From IMG/VR virus record IMGVR_UViG_3300044641_001974, positions 1-57,811 of that record: a stretch of DNA of 57,811 bases, one strand, 5' to 3'. The DNA is from a virus. Both the position numbers and the translations under genes were made by a program. The notes under the pieces were generated by a model that was not told the origin of the DNA, did no database searches, and was given only the letters and a program-made list of their open reading frames with translations. This document shows positions 32,046-40,637 of the stretch, piece after piece (positions within the stretch are counted from its first letter, which is position 1; every line of letters begins with the position of its first letter).

Positions 32046-34392
32046 TTTGGGCTCCTTTTTGTAACATAGCCATAATACGTTCATTTGCAATTTTTTCGTT
32101 AGACTGAATTTTAGCCAAGTCAATTTGATCTTGCTTTTGCTTGTCCATCTGCTCCATTTGGAGGCGGGCGCTGGCTTCTTGCGTCTTAGCTTGATCTCGC
32201 TGGGCGCTTTGTTGCAGCTCTTGCTTCTTCAACTCAACTAATGGGTCTGTTTGGTCGCCCACAAGCTGGTTTTGAAGTTCCCGTACCTGCTGGAGATTTT
32301 CAACAATCTTTATGGCAATCATGCCTTCTTTTTGCAAGTCAGACACCATGTTTTCAGGGTCTGTGCCATACGTTTTGAAGAGTTCTGCTTCCACATCCTC
32401 TTCTGCTCTTAGGCGGCAATGCTCTAAAATATGCTTTTGCAGCTCCACCGCAGCCAAAGGATTGGATTGGAGGATTGGCGAGATACCTTGGATTAAGTGG
32501 CTCACAATATGAGCGTCATGTTGCTGTCCAGGGAACGCCTTGAGCTTGACTCCGTCCATTACGTCGCCATTTTCTGTGGCTGGGTCTTTTGGCAAGTCTG
32601 GGTTCTGTGGTTTTAAGATTGCGTCAATGTTTTTAGTTCCCAGCGCCTCATAAATACGGCGATATGCCTCATACAGGTTGTGCATCTGTGGAGCCGACTG
32701 TGCAAGCTGTAGTTGGGTCTGCGCCATAGTGATACGCTGCGCTGTTGAAAAAATATTGGGGTCTGCAACAGGGATTACATCGACGCTGCCGTCAAAATCG
32801 GTACGTTTAATCTTACGGGAAGCGCCGGGTACATCATATGGGTACTCGTCAGGCAAGGATTCACCAAAGCCGTCAGCCAATAAGCGGAACTCGAGCTTTT
32901 GGGCATAGTGCATCCGTTTGTGAATAGCGGACATGATGTTTGCGCCCTTTTCCAAGAGTGCAATGGTGGTTCCAACTGCTGCTTGCTGGTTGCCGTCGCC
33001 TACTTGCATGTCTGCAATGGACGCCAAGCGTTTACCAGCCTCAACGCAAAAGCCTAACAAGGTAAATAGCGTCTGGCTTGGCTCTTTGTACGGTAGTGGT
33101 AACAAGGAAGACTGTAAATCAGCTCCACCAGCGTCAATATCACGCCATTCGCCCGGTTGCAGCGGCACGTCGTCGTTGGCAATACGGGCGCCCCTAGCTT
33201 TAAAGCCTGCAGGCAGATTAGCCAAGGTTCCAGCATCGATTAATTGACGCATGGAGGATGTTGCGGTGCGGGTTAAGCCACCAATCAAGTGTACAAAACC
33301 AAGGCCGTAGGCTCCCGGTCCCTCTACAAGCACATAATGCACAAAATACTCTTTACGGCACTTGTATCCGTCCTTCATTTTCCAGTTACGACGAATCCCA
33401 ACCACTTGGTTGGTGCTTTCTTCGATGGTAATGACATAAGGCAGGGCAACACCGGTCTCTTCGCCGTCATCGTCCTTGTCTTCAAAGCCTTCTAAGTCCC
33501 AATCCACGTGGAACTCATACAAAAACACTTCTTCTGGCTCACCAGAGGCAGACATACCGACTAATTTGTCGATGCTGTCTTGAATTGCGTCGCCTGGAGT
33601 CGAATTAACAACAGGCTGGACGTTAACATCACGATAAAAGCCAATATTGACCAGTTTGCGGTACTCATTTGCGTCCATTGGCACACGATGAGTAATGCGT
33701 GGGCACTTCGACATAATGGAAGAGCCGTTGTAAGGGATAAATAAGTCATCTGGCAGCACTAACTTGCTTACCATCTTGCCTGTTTGTGGGTTTTGATAGA
33801 CTTTTTTGAATGCTGAGCCGCCATAACCTGCATAAAACAGTAATTGGTCAAACTCAGGGGTGTAATCCGCCATGTCAGTAGTCAGTTCGTAGTTCATGAA
33901 CTCCTTGACACGCTCTGCTTTGGCTAATTTCTCACGAGTTTCCTTGCCAAGCACCTGTGTTTTGACAGGGCCTTCGGCTGGCATGAGTTCTTTGAACGCT
34001 TGGGCCTGAAATTGTACGATTGCTTCGGTAAGCATGGGGTGTGCTGTGCCACAAGCGCCCTTAAATGGCTTGGTACGCTCCTCGTATGAAAAGCCAAGAA
34101 GCTCTAAACCCTTAGAATACTGCTTTTCCCAATCACCACGGCTCGCTTTGTCAGCGTCTAACAACGCCATGAGCTCGCTGGAAATAGGACCAAGCTCGCT
34201 GGGGTCTACTACTTCGGCTAAATTGGCGTCAAACGGCACTTCTTCGTGGTCTTTTTCACCCATTTCGACTGTTGCACCGCCATCTTCTTCCAAAATAATC
34301 TCAATGTCGCCCTCTGGCGTTTTCATTTCAATCTCAGGAAGCTCAATATCAATTGTTTCTTCGTCTTCTGGACGGTTTTTTTCAATAGCCAT
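32020..34392 (-). CDS. Portal protein (790 aa)
   Basis: An acidic N-terminus (~10-60) is followed by the portal core: DWEKQYSKGLELLGF, KPFKGACGTAHPMLTEAIVQ, LPDDLFIPYNGSS, and helices with TATSSMRQLIDAGT. The last ~100 residues are Gln/Glu/Lys-rich helix, as in the P22-type barrel that extends into the head. The length also matches P22-like portals. It would form the dodecameric DNA gate and recruits terminase. Gene order terminase-portal-scaffold-capsid supports it. Confidence 0.85.
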   Translation of the reverse strand: MAIEKNRPEDEETIDIELPEIEMKTPEGDIEIILEEDGGATVEMGEKDHEEVPFDANLAEVVDPSELGPISSELMALLDADKASRGDWEKQYSKGLELLGFSYEERTKPFKGACGTAHPMLTEAIVQFQAQAFKELMPAEGPVKTQVLGKETREKLAKAERVKEFMNYELTTDMADYTPEFDQLLFYAGYGGSAFKKVYQNPQTGKMVSKLVLPDDLFIPYNGSSIMSKCPRITHRVPMDANEYRKLVNIGFYRDVNVQPVVNSTPGDAIQDSIDKLVGMSASGEPEEVFLYEFHVDWDLEGFEDKDDDGEETGVALPYVITIEESTNQVVGIRRNWKMKDGYKCRKEYFVHYVLVEGPGAYGLGFVHLIGGLTRTATSSMRQLIDAGTLANLPAGFKARGARIANDDVPLQPGEWRDIDAGGADLQSSLLPLPYKEPSQTLFTLLGFCVEAGKRLASIADMQVGDGNQQAAVGTTIALLEKGANIMSAIHKRMHYAQKLEFRLLADGFGESLPDEYPYDVPGASRKIKRTDFDGSVDVIPVADPNIFSTAQRITMAQTQLQLAQSAPQMHNLYEAYRRIYEALGTKNIDAILKPQNPDLPKDPATENGDVMDGVKLKAFPGQQHDAHIVSHLIQGISPILQSNPLAAVELQKHILEHCRLRAEEDVEAELFKTYGTDPENMVSDLQKEGMIAIKIVENLQQVRELQNQLVGDQTDPLVELKKQELQQSAQRDQAKTQEASARLQMEQMDKQKQDQIDLAKIQSNEKIANERIMAMLQKGAQNASQTRKQ

Positions 34393-34394
34393 GG

Positions 34395-37208
34395 TTATTT
34401 ATTTCTCCAATTTTCTGGGAGGTACCTAGGTAGCTCTGTAAACTTAAGATCATCGCCAATTTTATTCGAATAATCTGTTAAAAACTCATCAATCTGCGGA
34501 AAATAACTTTCGGCGGGGGTATTTGCTGTTCCCTTTATTTGAACAATTTCATCAAATACGTCTTTTTTACTGGGATCAACCTCTTTTCTTACCGATCCGT
34601 CCCAGTTATACATAGGAACTTGATTGGTTTTATTAAGTTCTATTGTAACGTGCGGAACGCCTTTTTTATCCCGTAATGAATATATCTTTTTGGTTCCGTT
34701 GACAACACCTTCTAAGTAAGAGGGTCGGTTTCCAACGCAATGGCCCATGATACAGCCTTCAATTGTCAAAGCCTCTTTAGTCTTTACATCAACCCAAGAG
34801 TAGTCGTCTTTTGCTTTTGCTATAGGCTCTGTTCCAGCAAACAGTTCTTTTCTACTAAACTTTTCAGGATTTGATTTTGCATTGGCAAGCATTTCGTGCC
34901 ATTGTGAGGATTTGGCTAATGCGTCAGCAAAACCCATGTTTTTAATTTCGTTAGCAGAGCGAGTGCTTAAGTAATCTTTTAATTCCCCTAGCTTTAAAGC
35001 ATTCATACTTAGTATGTTAGTAAAGACAGGGTCCCCTTGGGTAATTGCTTGGCGTATGTGTGGAGGTAAATTTGACTTACTTAGCAAACTGGCTATTCCT
35101 TTTTTATCCCCTTCCTCTACCAACTGCTTCATTCCAGGGAAATCATATAAAGAAGGATATTCCCGAATAGTTTGTTGCTCTAAAGGGCGAATAGAAGTCA
35201 TTAAGGTAGTTGGATTATCTGGACTTTGTTTAGCAATTAAGTCTTTTATGTCTTGTTGAACTTTGTATAGGTGTGTGGAAGAATAGCCTTCGCCCTTTGC
35301 CTTAGCTACTGCTTTGTTTATCAAAGCAGTAACTCCCGTTTCAGCATCATACGCATCCCGTACTGCTTTTAAAGTTTCTTTTGAAGCTGATTCACGATAC
35401 CGTTGTATTTTTTCAGGAGAAATAAAAAACTGGTTTGCGGGGATTTGACCTTCAAGAATTTTCTTGAAAACAGGGTCATCCGCTGTGCCGTATTGGTTTT
35501 GAATAAAGCTGCGTGCTTTTTTATCAAAGAATTGTTTGATTGCTGCGCCTTGCTCGGTAGAAGCATCTACATCCCCCAAGACATTTTGAAGTTCAATGTC
35601 ACTACGAACTAAAGGAGGTTCGTCCACGGATTTCGCACCAAGGTACACACCGCCTTTTGGTCGTACCGCAAATGCTGTACCGGGAGCCATGATCTGTTGT
35701 GCTACTTTGCTGCCACCTTGTCCGGTGCTTGCCATCGCCAAGTCTTCCAGCGCTGCTTTAGCTGTGCCCTTCATGGCTTTGCCTGCAGCAACCACGGCTC
35801 GTGGTCCGGCAGTAGGACTTATAATTCCCGTTCCCAAGCGTGTCAAAGTTTCTGTGGTCGAGCCGGTTGGCTTGTCGGCAATGCCTAGCTCTCGAGACTT
35901 TTGAATCAGATAGTCACTGCCCCCTACAGGCTTCTCAGTCGCAAGCTTACTGCCGGTGACGTAGTCTACACCTTTTAGAGCAAGATTGCCGATATCTACA
36001 GGGGCGCCTAAGAGGTCATAAGGGGTGTACTGCATACTACGCAAAATTTCTTTAGCCGTGCCTTTTACCTTTTCGCCCATGCTGGGCTCTGGCTTTTTTT
36101 CGACTTCCCCTCCGTCTGCAAACAGCGGTGTGCTAGTTCCTGCAAAACCACTTACGTCCCCTAAGCCAAAGCTACCTATGTTGAACTGTCTAGGGGCTTG
36201 TACTGCACGCATAGCAGTTGAACTAGCCTGAGCATTTTGAATAGCCCGTTGTTTGACCTGTTCTGTAAACTTGTCAATCTCTGCCTGAGTCATTGGTGCA
36301 GTAGGTTCTTTTAATGTAAATTCAGGTGGAGTGCGTGGGCGCTTGTCAAAGCGATTGCCGGGTACAAAGCTTTCCAGCATCTTGTTATGCTCGGCAACCG
36401 CTTTGTTGTATTCGTCTACCTGTGTTTCGTAGTCCTTGATGCTTTTGTTCATTTCTTCTTGCTTGGTTCTGTCCTTAGAAGAAATGCGGGGGGTTCGTCC
36501 AGCATAGGCGCTTGCAAACCCACCCTCAGCCATGCGCCGTGGTTCTTGAGCGGGGAACGGTGATGTGGGTTTAATTTGTGCGAGCATTTGCTTGGCTTGC
36601 GAGAAATCCGCACCAGCGCTGGCAAGCTCCTCTTCCTCTGCAATCTTTTCCCTTGCTTCACTTAGGTCGTCCGCTTTTGCCATTAAGGCAAGCGCCGCCT
36701 GGTAGCTAGGTCCGAGGTCCGTGATCTTTTGTTTAATCAAAGGATTGACAGGGGGTTTGTTCCCTCTAGGGGCAAGCTGTGGTTGGCTGCCTTTGGTGCG
36801 CCCCATCACTTGCTCCATGTACTGCAGCGTATTGGGTGCATTCGGGTTGCGAGGATCACTTACTGCAACGCCTTGCTTTGCTTTCTCAATAGCCTTTGGA
36901 CCGCCATAGTAGCCTACCGCTGTTAAGCCAAGATCGTTTGTTTTACTGAATAAATCCTTGATGTACCGCAAGCCCCCTACCGAGTTGTCGTAGGGGTCGT
37001 CAATGTTCCCTTGAGGGTTGTAGGCTTTAAACGTAGCAGGTAACACTTGCATTGGACCACGGGCGCCAGCATTACTGGTTTTGACGTTGGCTCCCGAGCT
37101 GCTCTCTTGTTGGAAGATAGAGCGGGCGACAGACTCAAGATTTGTGCCTGCAATGCCTTCATCTTTGAGAGCCTTTTCAAAGCTCGTGATCCGTGATTCT
37201 TGGGCCAT
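34395..37208 (-). CDS. Lytic transglycosylase fused to a PcfJ-like domain (937 aa)
   Basis: N-terminal SLT domain: FQQESSSGAN with catalytic Glu35, GARGPMQVLP (48-57), VGGLRYIKDLF and VGYYGGPKAI; it would open peptidoglycan during DNA entry. The middle is helical and has two double-glycine motifs (AEGGFA, ADGGEV). The C-terminus (~817-880) has EGCIMGHCVG, KIYSLRDKKGVPHVTIE and an IxxxxG-like end, matching PcfJ-like domains of unknown activity. It sits between TerL and portal, as ejected murein hydrolases can. The fusion is seen; its function is inferred. Confidence 0.72.
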   Translation of the reverse strand: MAQESRITSFEKALKDEGIAGTNLESVARSIFQQESSSGANVKTSNAGARGPMQVLPATFKAYNPQGNIDDPYDNSVGGLRYIKDLFSKTNDLGLTAVGYYGGPKAIEKAKQGVAVSDPRNPNAPNTLQYMEQVMGRTKGSQPQLAPRGNKPPVNPLIKQKITDLGPSYQAALALMAKADDLSEAREKIAEEEELASAGADFSQAKQMLAQIKPTSPFPAQEPRRMAEGGFASAYAGRTPRISSKDRTKQEEMNKSIKDYETQVDEYNKAVAEHNKMLESFVPGNRFDKRPRTPPEFTLKEPTAPMTQAEIDKFTEQVKQRAIQNAQASSTAMRAVQAPRQFNIGSFGLGDVSGFAGTSTPLFADGGEVEKKPEPSMGEKVKGTAKEILRSMQYTPYDLLGAPVDIGNLALKGVDYVTGSKLATEKPVGGSDYLIQKSRELGIADKPTGSTTETLTRLGTGIISPTAGPRAVVAAGKAMKGTAKAALEDLAMASTGQGGSKVAQQIMAPGTAFAVRPKGGVYLGAKSVDEPPLVRSDIELQNVLGDVDASTEQGAAIKQFFDKKARSFIQNQYGTADDPVFKKILEGQIPANQFFISPEKIQRYRESASKETLKAVRDAYDAETGVTALINKAVAKAKGEGYSSTHLYKVQQDIKDLIAKQSPDNPTTLMTSIRPLEQQTIREYPSLYDFPGMKQLVEEGDKKGIASLLSKSNLPPHIRQAITQGDPVFTNILSMNALKLGELKDYLSTRSANEIKNMGFADALAKSSQWHEMLANAKSNPEKFSRKELFAGTEPIAKAKDDYSWVDVKTKEALTIEGCIMGHCVGNRPSYLEGVVNGTKKIYSLRDKKGVPHVTIELNKTNQVPMYNWDGSVRKEVDPSKKDVFDEIVQIKGTANTPAESYFPQIDEFLTDYSNKIGDDLKFTELPRYLPENWRNK

Positions 37209-37214
37209 GGGGTA

Positions 37215-37478
37215 TTACTTAATACCACCTTTTGTTTTACCGCGGACCGCGCAGCCATCAGCACGGCGACTTGCCATAGTTACGCTGCCACCTTTTTTCT
37301 TCTTGACAGGCTCTTCTTTGCTTTCGGCTTCTTCCTTCTTGCCTTTGCCTATCATTTTCTGAAACTTCTGCTCAGGAGGATAATCCTTCATGTCCTCTGC
37401 TGCTTTTTTGTTTTGCTCGGGGGTGCCCATTAAATTTTCATAAGCACGTTTCAAGAGATTGGGGTTTTGACTTGCCAT
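37215..37478 (-). CDS. Small basic protein with GG motif (87 aa)
   Basis: The N-terminal half is helical (KRAYENLMGTPEQNKKAAED); the C-terminal half is Lys-rich with KKKKGGSVTMASRRADGCAV and RGKTKGGIK. This ending is found in small proteins of many aquatic phages. It lies 6 nt before the transglycosylase gene. The role is unknown; it shares the double-glycine motif with other virion-region proteins. Confidence 0.58.
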   Translation of the reverse strand: MASQNPNLLKRAYENLMGTPEQNKKAAEDMKDYPPEQKFQKMIGKGKKEEAESKEEPVKKKKGGSVTMASRRADGCAVRGKTKGGIK

Positions 37479-37514
37479 GATATACCTTTGCGGAAAGTTT
37501 TCTTGATTATAGAG

Positions 37515-38978
37515 TTAATAATACTCGTGGACAATAGTATCCGAATTCCGGTCATCTTCATAGTCTAGATTGAGCGAAATGAAGTTGCCCATGCGAAACC
37601 GAGAAAGAGCCATGGACATCGAGTCAACCTGGTCGTCATGTGAGCCGTTAGGAAAGGACGCACACTCCTCGATCATTTCTTGTGCCCACTCGTCCTCGGA
37701 CGCCCAGACCATCCCAGACTCCAAGATTGGAGCAATAGCGTTAGCCCTAGATATCTTGTCGGTACCCGCTTTCCGCCCTCCGGGACTGTACATAGTCACA
37801 GGTATGCCTACCCGCCTAAGTTCTTGCTGAAGCGGGGTTCCCGTGGCTTTTGCCTCGATTAGGACATTGTCGGGGTTCCAATACTTATACTCTTCAAGAG
37901 CGATTCGCTTAAGTTCGGGAAAATCCCAGCGACCTCTGCGTACGCCAAGCAAAATAATATTGGGGCCAGAATCAGAATCTGGCGTAAACACGCCCCAAGT
38001 TGAGATAACCGAATAGTCGGCAGTCTCCTTTTTGGAGTAGGCGGTGTCGTAGGATTGGATAATATATTCGCAAGCAGGCGGTTCTTCATGGGGCCACTTT
38101 CTCCACCATTCACGCTTGAGGATAGCCCCGTCGTCATTAGTGGGTTGTTGTTGCCATTGGGCGTTCCACTTTTGGAGACCAATGGACATTTTTACTTTTT
38201 CGAGCTCGTCTAGCTTCCAATACTCAGGCCAGAGAGGCTTATTACTTGGCAGGATAGCAGGAAATTCCAACACTTCCCACTGATCGGACTTTAATTGGGA
38301 CTGATTTTTGAGCAAGCGCCCCGCTACGTCGTCCGTTTTCCAGCGGGTATTAATCAAGATAATTGAGCCACCCGGCTGTAAACGCTGGCGTGGTCCAGAG
38401 GTATACCACTCCCAAGTGTTCTCCATGGCAGTATCGGATATGGCGTCTTGTTCGTCTAAGATGTCGTCAAGGATAATAACGTCGCCTCCCCGCCCGGTCA
38501 TCGCTCCGCCCTTACCAATGAAGAAGGCTTCACCGCCTTGGGAGGTGCTCCAGCGTCCAGCCGCCTTGGAGTCTGCTGACAGCATAGTGCCAGGGAATAG
38601 CTCCTTGTACCGCTCGTCATCGACAAGGTTACGGATCATACGACCAAAGCGCTGCGCTAGTTCAGCCGTGTGTGACCCTACAATGAGCTTGGACTGCGGC
38701 ATACGGCCCATGAGGTAGGCGGGGAACAGGTAGCTCCCAAGCTGGGACTTACCATGCCGTGGGGGCATCGCAATGATTAGACGCTTGCACTCGCCAGAGA
38801 CCACCCTGTCAAACTTTTCAGCAATCTCTTTATGGTGTTGCCCAACGATCATCTCGGGCCATACGTAACGGCAGAAGTCTAAAAACTTAGTCGTAGACTT
38901 TTCTTGTGCCTCTAACAGGTGCTTGCGATACTCTAGCCTCGCTATCTCGGCGGCAACATCATCAGGTGTTGAATTCAT
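37515..38978 (-). CDS. terL: Terminase large subunit
   Basis: The ATPase half has a Walker A-type MPPRHGKS (71-78) and Walker B VIILDD (167-172), with the arginine-rich TRW motif (NTRWKTDDV) after. The nuclease half starts at ~300 with IQSYDTAYSKKETADYS (RNase-H-like first Asp) and has VLIEAKATG (second acidic) and DDQVDSMSMA near the end. At 487 aa it is a full-length packaging motor that cuts and pumps DNA into the head. Its small partner is ~7 kb away at 46147. Confidence 0.92.
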   Translation of the reverse strand: MNSTPDDVAAEIARLEYRKHLLEAQEKSTTKFLDFCRYVWPEMIVGQHHKEIAEKFDRVVSGECKRLIIAMPPRHGKSQLGSYLFPAYLMGRMPQSKLIVGSHTAELAQRFGRMIRNLVDDERYKELFPGTMLSADSKAAGRWSTSQGGEAFFIGKGGAMTGRGGDVIILDDILDEQDAISDTAMENTWEWYTSGPRQRLQPGGSIILINTRWKTDDVAGRLLKNQSQLKSDQWEVLEFPAILPSNKPLWPEYWKLDELEKVKMSIGLQKWNAQWQQQPTNDDGAILKREWWRKWPHEEPPACEYIIQSYDTAYSKKETADYSVISTWGVFTPDSDSGPNIILLGVRRGRWDFPELKRIALEEYKYWNPDNVLIEAKATGTPLQQELRRVGIPVTMYSPGGRKAGTDKISRANAIAPILESGMVWASEDEWAQEMIEECASFPNGSHDDQVDSMSMALSRFRMGNFISLNLDYEDDRNSDTIVHEYY

Positions 38979-39278
38979 AGCCGCATAATAGCCTAAAAGG
39001 TATGTTTTTGTAAAAAATATAATACCTATGGGTATGGGTACCCTTTTTAAAACAAGGGGGTGGTATTTGTGTTTTAGCTATATTTGTTTGTCTGAAAATT
39101 GGGAGAAGAGCAAGAAAAAAATAAGGGGGTGGTTTTAGGGGGTTAGGGTTATAAAAGGTCTATATGAATCCTAACTAGTTAGGATTCATAGTCAAGGGCT
39201 ATCGGCTCAGCCGAGCCGATAGCTAATTCCTAATTAGCTATCAACTATCAGGGCTCACGCCCTGATAGTAACAATCAA
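38979..39278. other. Non-coding region upstream of terL
   Basis: About 300 nt with no convincing gene. It holds a TATTAT box (39019-39024) that may drive terL, an 11-bp direct repeat AAGGGGGTGGT at 39054-39064 and 39123-39133 in a G-rich stretch, and the palindrome cluster (39163-39300). It could be a packaging site, a replication origin or a transcription-control region between the small-gene block and the structural operon. Confidence 0.6.
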
Positions 39279-39300
39279 CTAGACAGCTACCTCGTCTAGT
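39163..39300. repeat. Cluster of five palindromes
   Basis: Five inverted repeats stand almost end to end: P1 39163-39190 (perfect, 28 bp); P2 39198-39208/39213-39223 (11-bp stem, 4-nt loop); P3 39218-39228/39232-39242 (11-bp stem, 3-nt loop); P4 39244-39254/39259-39269 (11-bp stem, 4-nt loop); P5 39278-39284/39294-39300 (7 bp, at the stop codon of the 71-aa gene). The right arm of P2 is also part of the left arm of P3, so P2 and P3 exclude each other. Confidence 0.85.
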
Positions 39301-39494
39301 GTTAGGTCAAACAGGTCACGCCCGCACAATCCGTAGATTGTGATAATAGGTGGCGTGTCCTGAGCCAGACACGCAAACACTCCCGTGATAAATGCTTGCT
39401 GGTGATTCTGATACTTAATCGTATTACGCTTAAGTTTGTTACGCTTTGCGTAAGCTACCCATTCAATAGCTATTTGTTTACCTGTGACTTTCAT
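39279..39494 (-). CDS. Small unknown protein (71 aa)
   Basis: The start at 39494 has AGGAGAAATCAG before ATG. Begins MKVTGKQIAIEWVAYAKRNK and ends LFDLTLDEVAV; probably helical with an acidic end. No family recognised. It is the last of the accessory genes before terL and has a private promoter-hairpin leader at 39512-39545. Confidence 0.58.
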   Translation of the reverse strand: MKVTGKQIAIEWVAYAKRNKLKRNTIKYQNHQQAFITGVFACLAQDTPPIITIYGLCGRDLFDLTLDEVAV

Positions 39495-39511
39495 TCTGAT
39501 TTCTCCTGTGG

Positions 39512-39545
39512 TTACACGGGGATTAATCCCCGTGTAAGTATTATA
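39512..39545 (-). promoter_or_regulatory. TATAAT box plus perfect leader palindrome (module 1)
   Basis: The -10 TATAAT (39540-39545) is 2 nt from a perfect 26-bp palindrome (39512-39537); a possible GTGACG -35 is 17 nt upstream, inside the previous gene. The +1 expected 7 nt after the -10 falls within the outer arm, so the RNA would start with a stem. An AGGAGAAATCAG leader and ATG follow. Confidence 0.65.
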
Positions 39546-39551
39546 CATCAA

Positions 39552-39746
39552 TTAAAACCAATCGTCACTATTTTCAGTATTACCAATATCTTCCAGACTA
39601 GTAACTAGCCCGTCGAAATCTTCAGTTTCCCCCAGCAGGTCTGCTAGGGCAAATACAGTAGAACGCTCAATGCCCATACCATCAGCGAGCTGTTGCAAAT
39701 AATCCTTACGGGATTCATAACCATTAATTTCATAAACATTATCCAT
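39552..39746 (-). CDS. Small unknown protein (64 aa)
   Basis: Start at 39746 (AGGAGAAATGAGA upstream, good spacing); an in-frame ATG six bases earlier sits too near the Shine-Dalgarno. The protein is acidic, begins MDNVYEINGYESRKDYLQQL and ends NTENSDDWF, with a short helix-rich core. Not recognised. Its stop lies 6 nt from the -10 box of the next gene. Confidence 0.58.
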   Translation of the reverse strand: MDNVYEINGYESRKDYLQQLADGMGIERSTVFALADLLGETEDFDGLVTSLEDIGNTENSDDWF

Positions 39747-39766
39747 TCTCATTTCTCCTGTTAAGT

Positions 39767-39799
39767 AATCACGGGCATATGCCCGTGATTAGTATTATA
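39767..39799 (-). promoter_or_regulatory. TATAAT box plus leader palindrome (module 2)
   Basis: TATAAT at 39794-39799, then a perfect 24-bp palindrome at 39767-39790 with a CATATG centre. No good -35 is seen. The leader ends AGGAGAAATGAGA before the ATG of the 64-aa gene. Confidence 0.65.
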
Positions 39800-39801
39800 C
39801 A

Positions 39802-40143
39802 TCAATATTCAGAAGTCAACAGTAAAACATTGTCAGTAAAGTAAAAACGATACTCTCCATCTGGGCAATCAGTAAAACTGATTTCCTTGTTCCAGAGCGT
39901 GGTTAGGTTTCCGTCAGTTGCAACAATCGACGCTTGCTCATTGGCTACTGTCATTGTGATGGAAAGAAAACCCTCTTTCTTTTGCAACGGAAATAATTCC
40001 GTATCCACAATGTCTAAGAACCAATACGCCCCAGCTTTTTCGGCGAAATACTTTACGCCGTCAGTATAAACAGTATCGTGCATCAGGTTATGGCGATACC
40101 AGTTTTCCGTGCCTGTGAAATTACTTAAGTCATTTACTAGCAT
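39802..40143 (-). CDS. Unknown accessory protein (113 aa)
   Basis: The start at 40143 follows AGGAGAAATGAGA. The protein begins MLVNDLSNFTGTENWYRHNL and has a beta-rich body (ITMTVANEQASIVATDGNLT, EYRFYFTDNVLLL). It may be a small all-beta fold; no family recognised. It carries its own promoter-hairpin module, and its stop is 2 nt from the -10 box of the next gene. Confidence 0.6.
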   Translation of the reverse strand: MLVNDLSNFTGTENWYRHNLMHDTVYTDGVKYFAEKAGAYWFLDIVDTELFPLQKKEGFLSITMTVANEQASIVATDGNLTTLWNKEISFTDCPDGEYRFYFTDNVLLLTSEY

Positions 40144-40161
40144 TCTCATTTCTCCTTTAGT

Positions 40162-40195
40162 AAGCATGGGAATTATTTCCCATGCTTGTATTATA
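40162..40195 (-). promoter_or_regulatory. TATAAT box plus leader hairpin (module 3)
   Basis: TATAAT at 40190-40195 with TTTACT 17 nt upstream as a -35 candidate. An 11-bp stem (40162-40172 with 40177-40187) with a 4-nt loop begins 2 nt after the -10. The leader then runs into AGGAGAAATGAGA and ATG. Confidence 0.68.
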
Positions 40196-40197
40196 CA

Positions 40198-40536
40198 TCA
40201 GTCAACAGAAACAGTAAACGACATATCTTTAACCACTCTAATTATGTGGTCATCATCTACTTCAATCATCTGCTGGATGCTCTCTTCGTAATCATAGATG
40301 TCGAAGTTGTTACGAGCCCAATGGTCACAGATTGACTCACCCTCTTCGTTGACCAGCTCCCGCACCTTGATATCAAATTCGTCGCTGTCCAAAAGATGGG
40401 CACTAACATTTGCCATTACTTCCTTGGCTACTGCTTTGACCAGAGCATCGAACACACTCTCCAATGGAGTGAGTGGGGTACTGCAGTCAATCGTAGCTAC
40501 TGGGGTTTGTACTGCTGTGGTTTCAATAACAGTCAT
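40198..40536 (-). CDS. Unknown acidic protein (112 aa)
   Basis: Begins MTVIETTAVQTPVATIDCST, with helical FDALVKAVAKEVMANVSAHL and acidic DYEESIQQMIEVDDDHIIRV. It is acidic overall, as many early phage inhibitors of host proteins are, but nothing specific is recognised. SD is AGGAGAAATGAGAA. Its own module lies at 40554-40586. Confidence 0.58.
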   Translation of the reverse strand: MTVIETTAVQTPVATIDCSTPLTPLESVFDALVKAVAKEVMANVSAHLLDSDEFDIKVRELVNEEGESICDHWARNNFDIYDYEESIQQMIEVDDDHIIRVVKDMSFTVSVD

Positions 40537-40553
40537 TTCTCATTTCTCCTTTA

Positions 40554-40586
40554 AAGTACGGGAACTATTCCCGTACTTGTATTATA
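40554..40586 (-). promoter_or_regulatory. TATAAT box plus leader hairpin (module 4)
   Basis: TATAAT at 40581-40586. An 11-bp stem (40554-40564 with 40568-40578) and 3-nt loop start 2 nt after it. The AAAGGAGAAATGAGAA leader and ATG follow. About 50 nt separate the -10 from the upstream gene, and no clear -35 is seen. Confidence 0.68.
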
Positions 40587-40637
40587 CACAATAAAAGACA
40601 ATAAGGTAAAGAATTATTAACATTACTATTGCTGTGG

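Noticed and set aside
39120-39150. G-quadruplex near terL
   Set aside because: Only three runs of three or more G lie close together; the fourth is ~65 nt away, so a stable quadruplex is unlikely.
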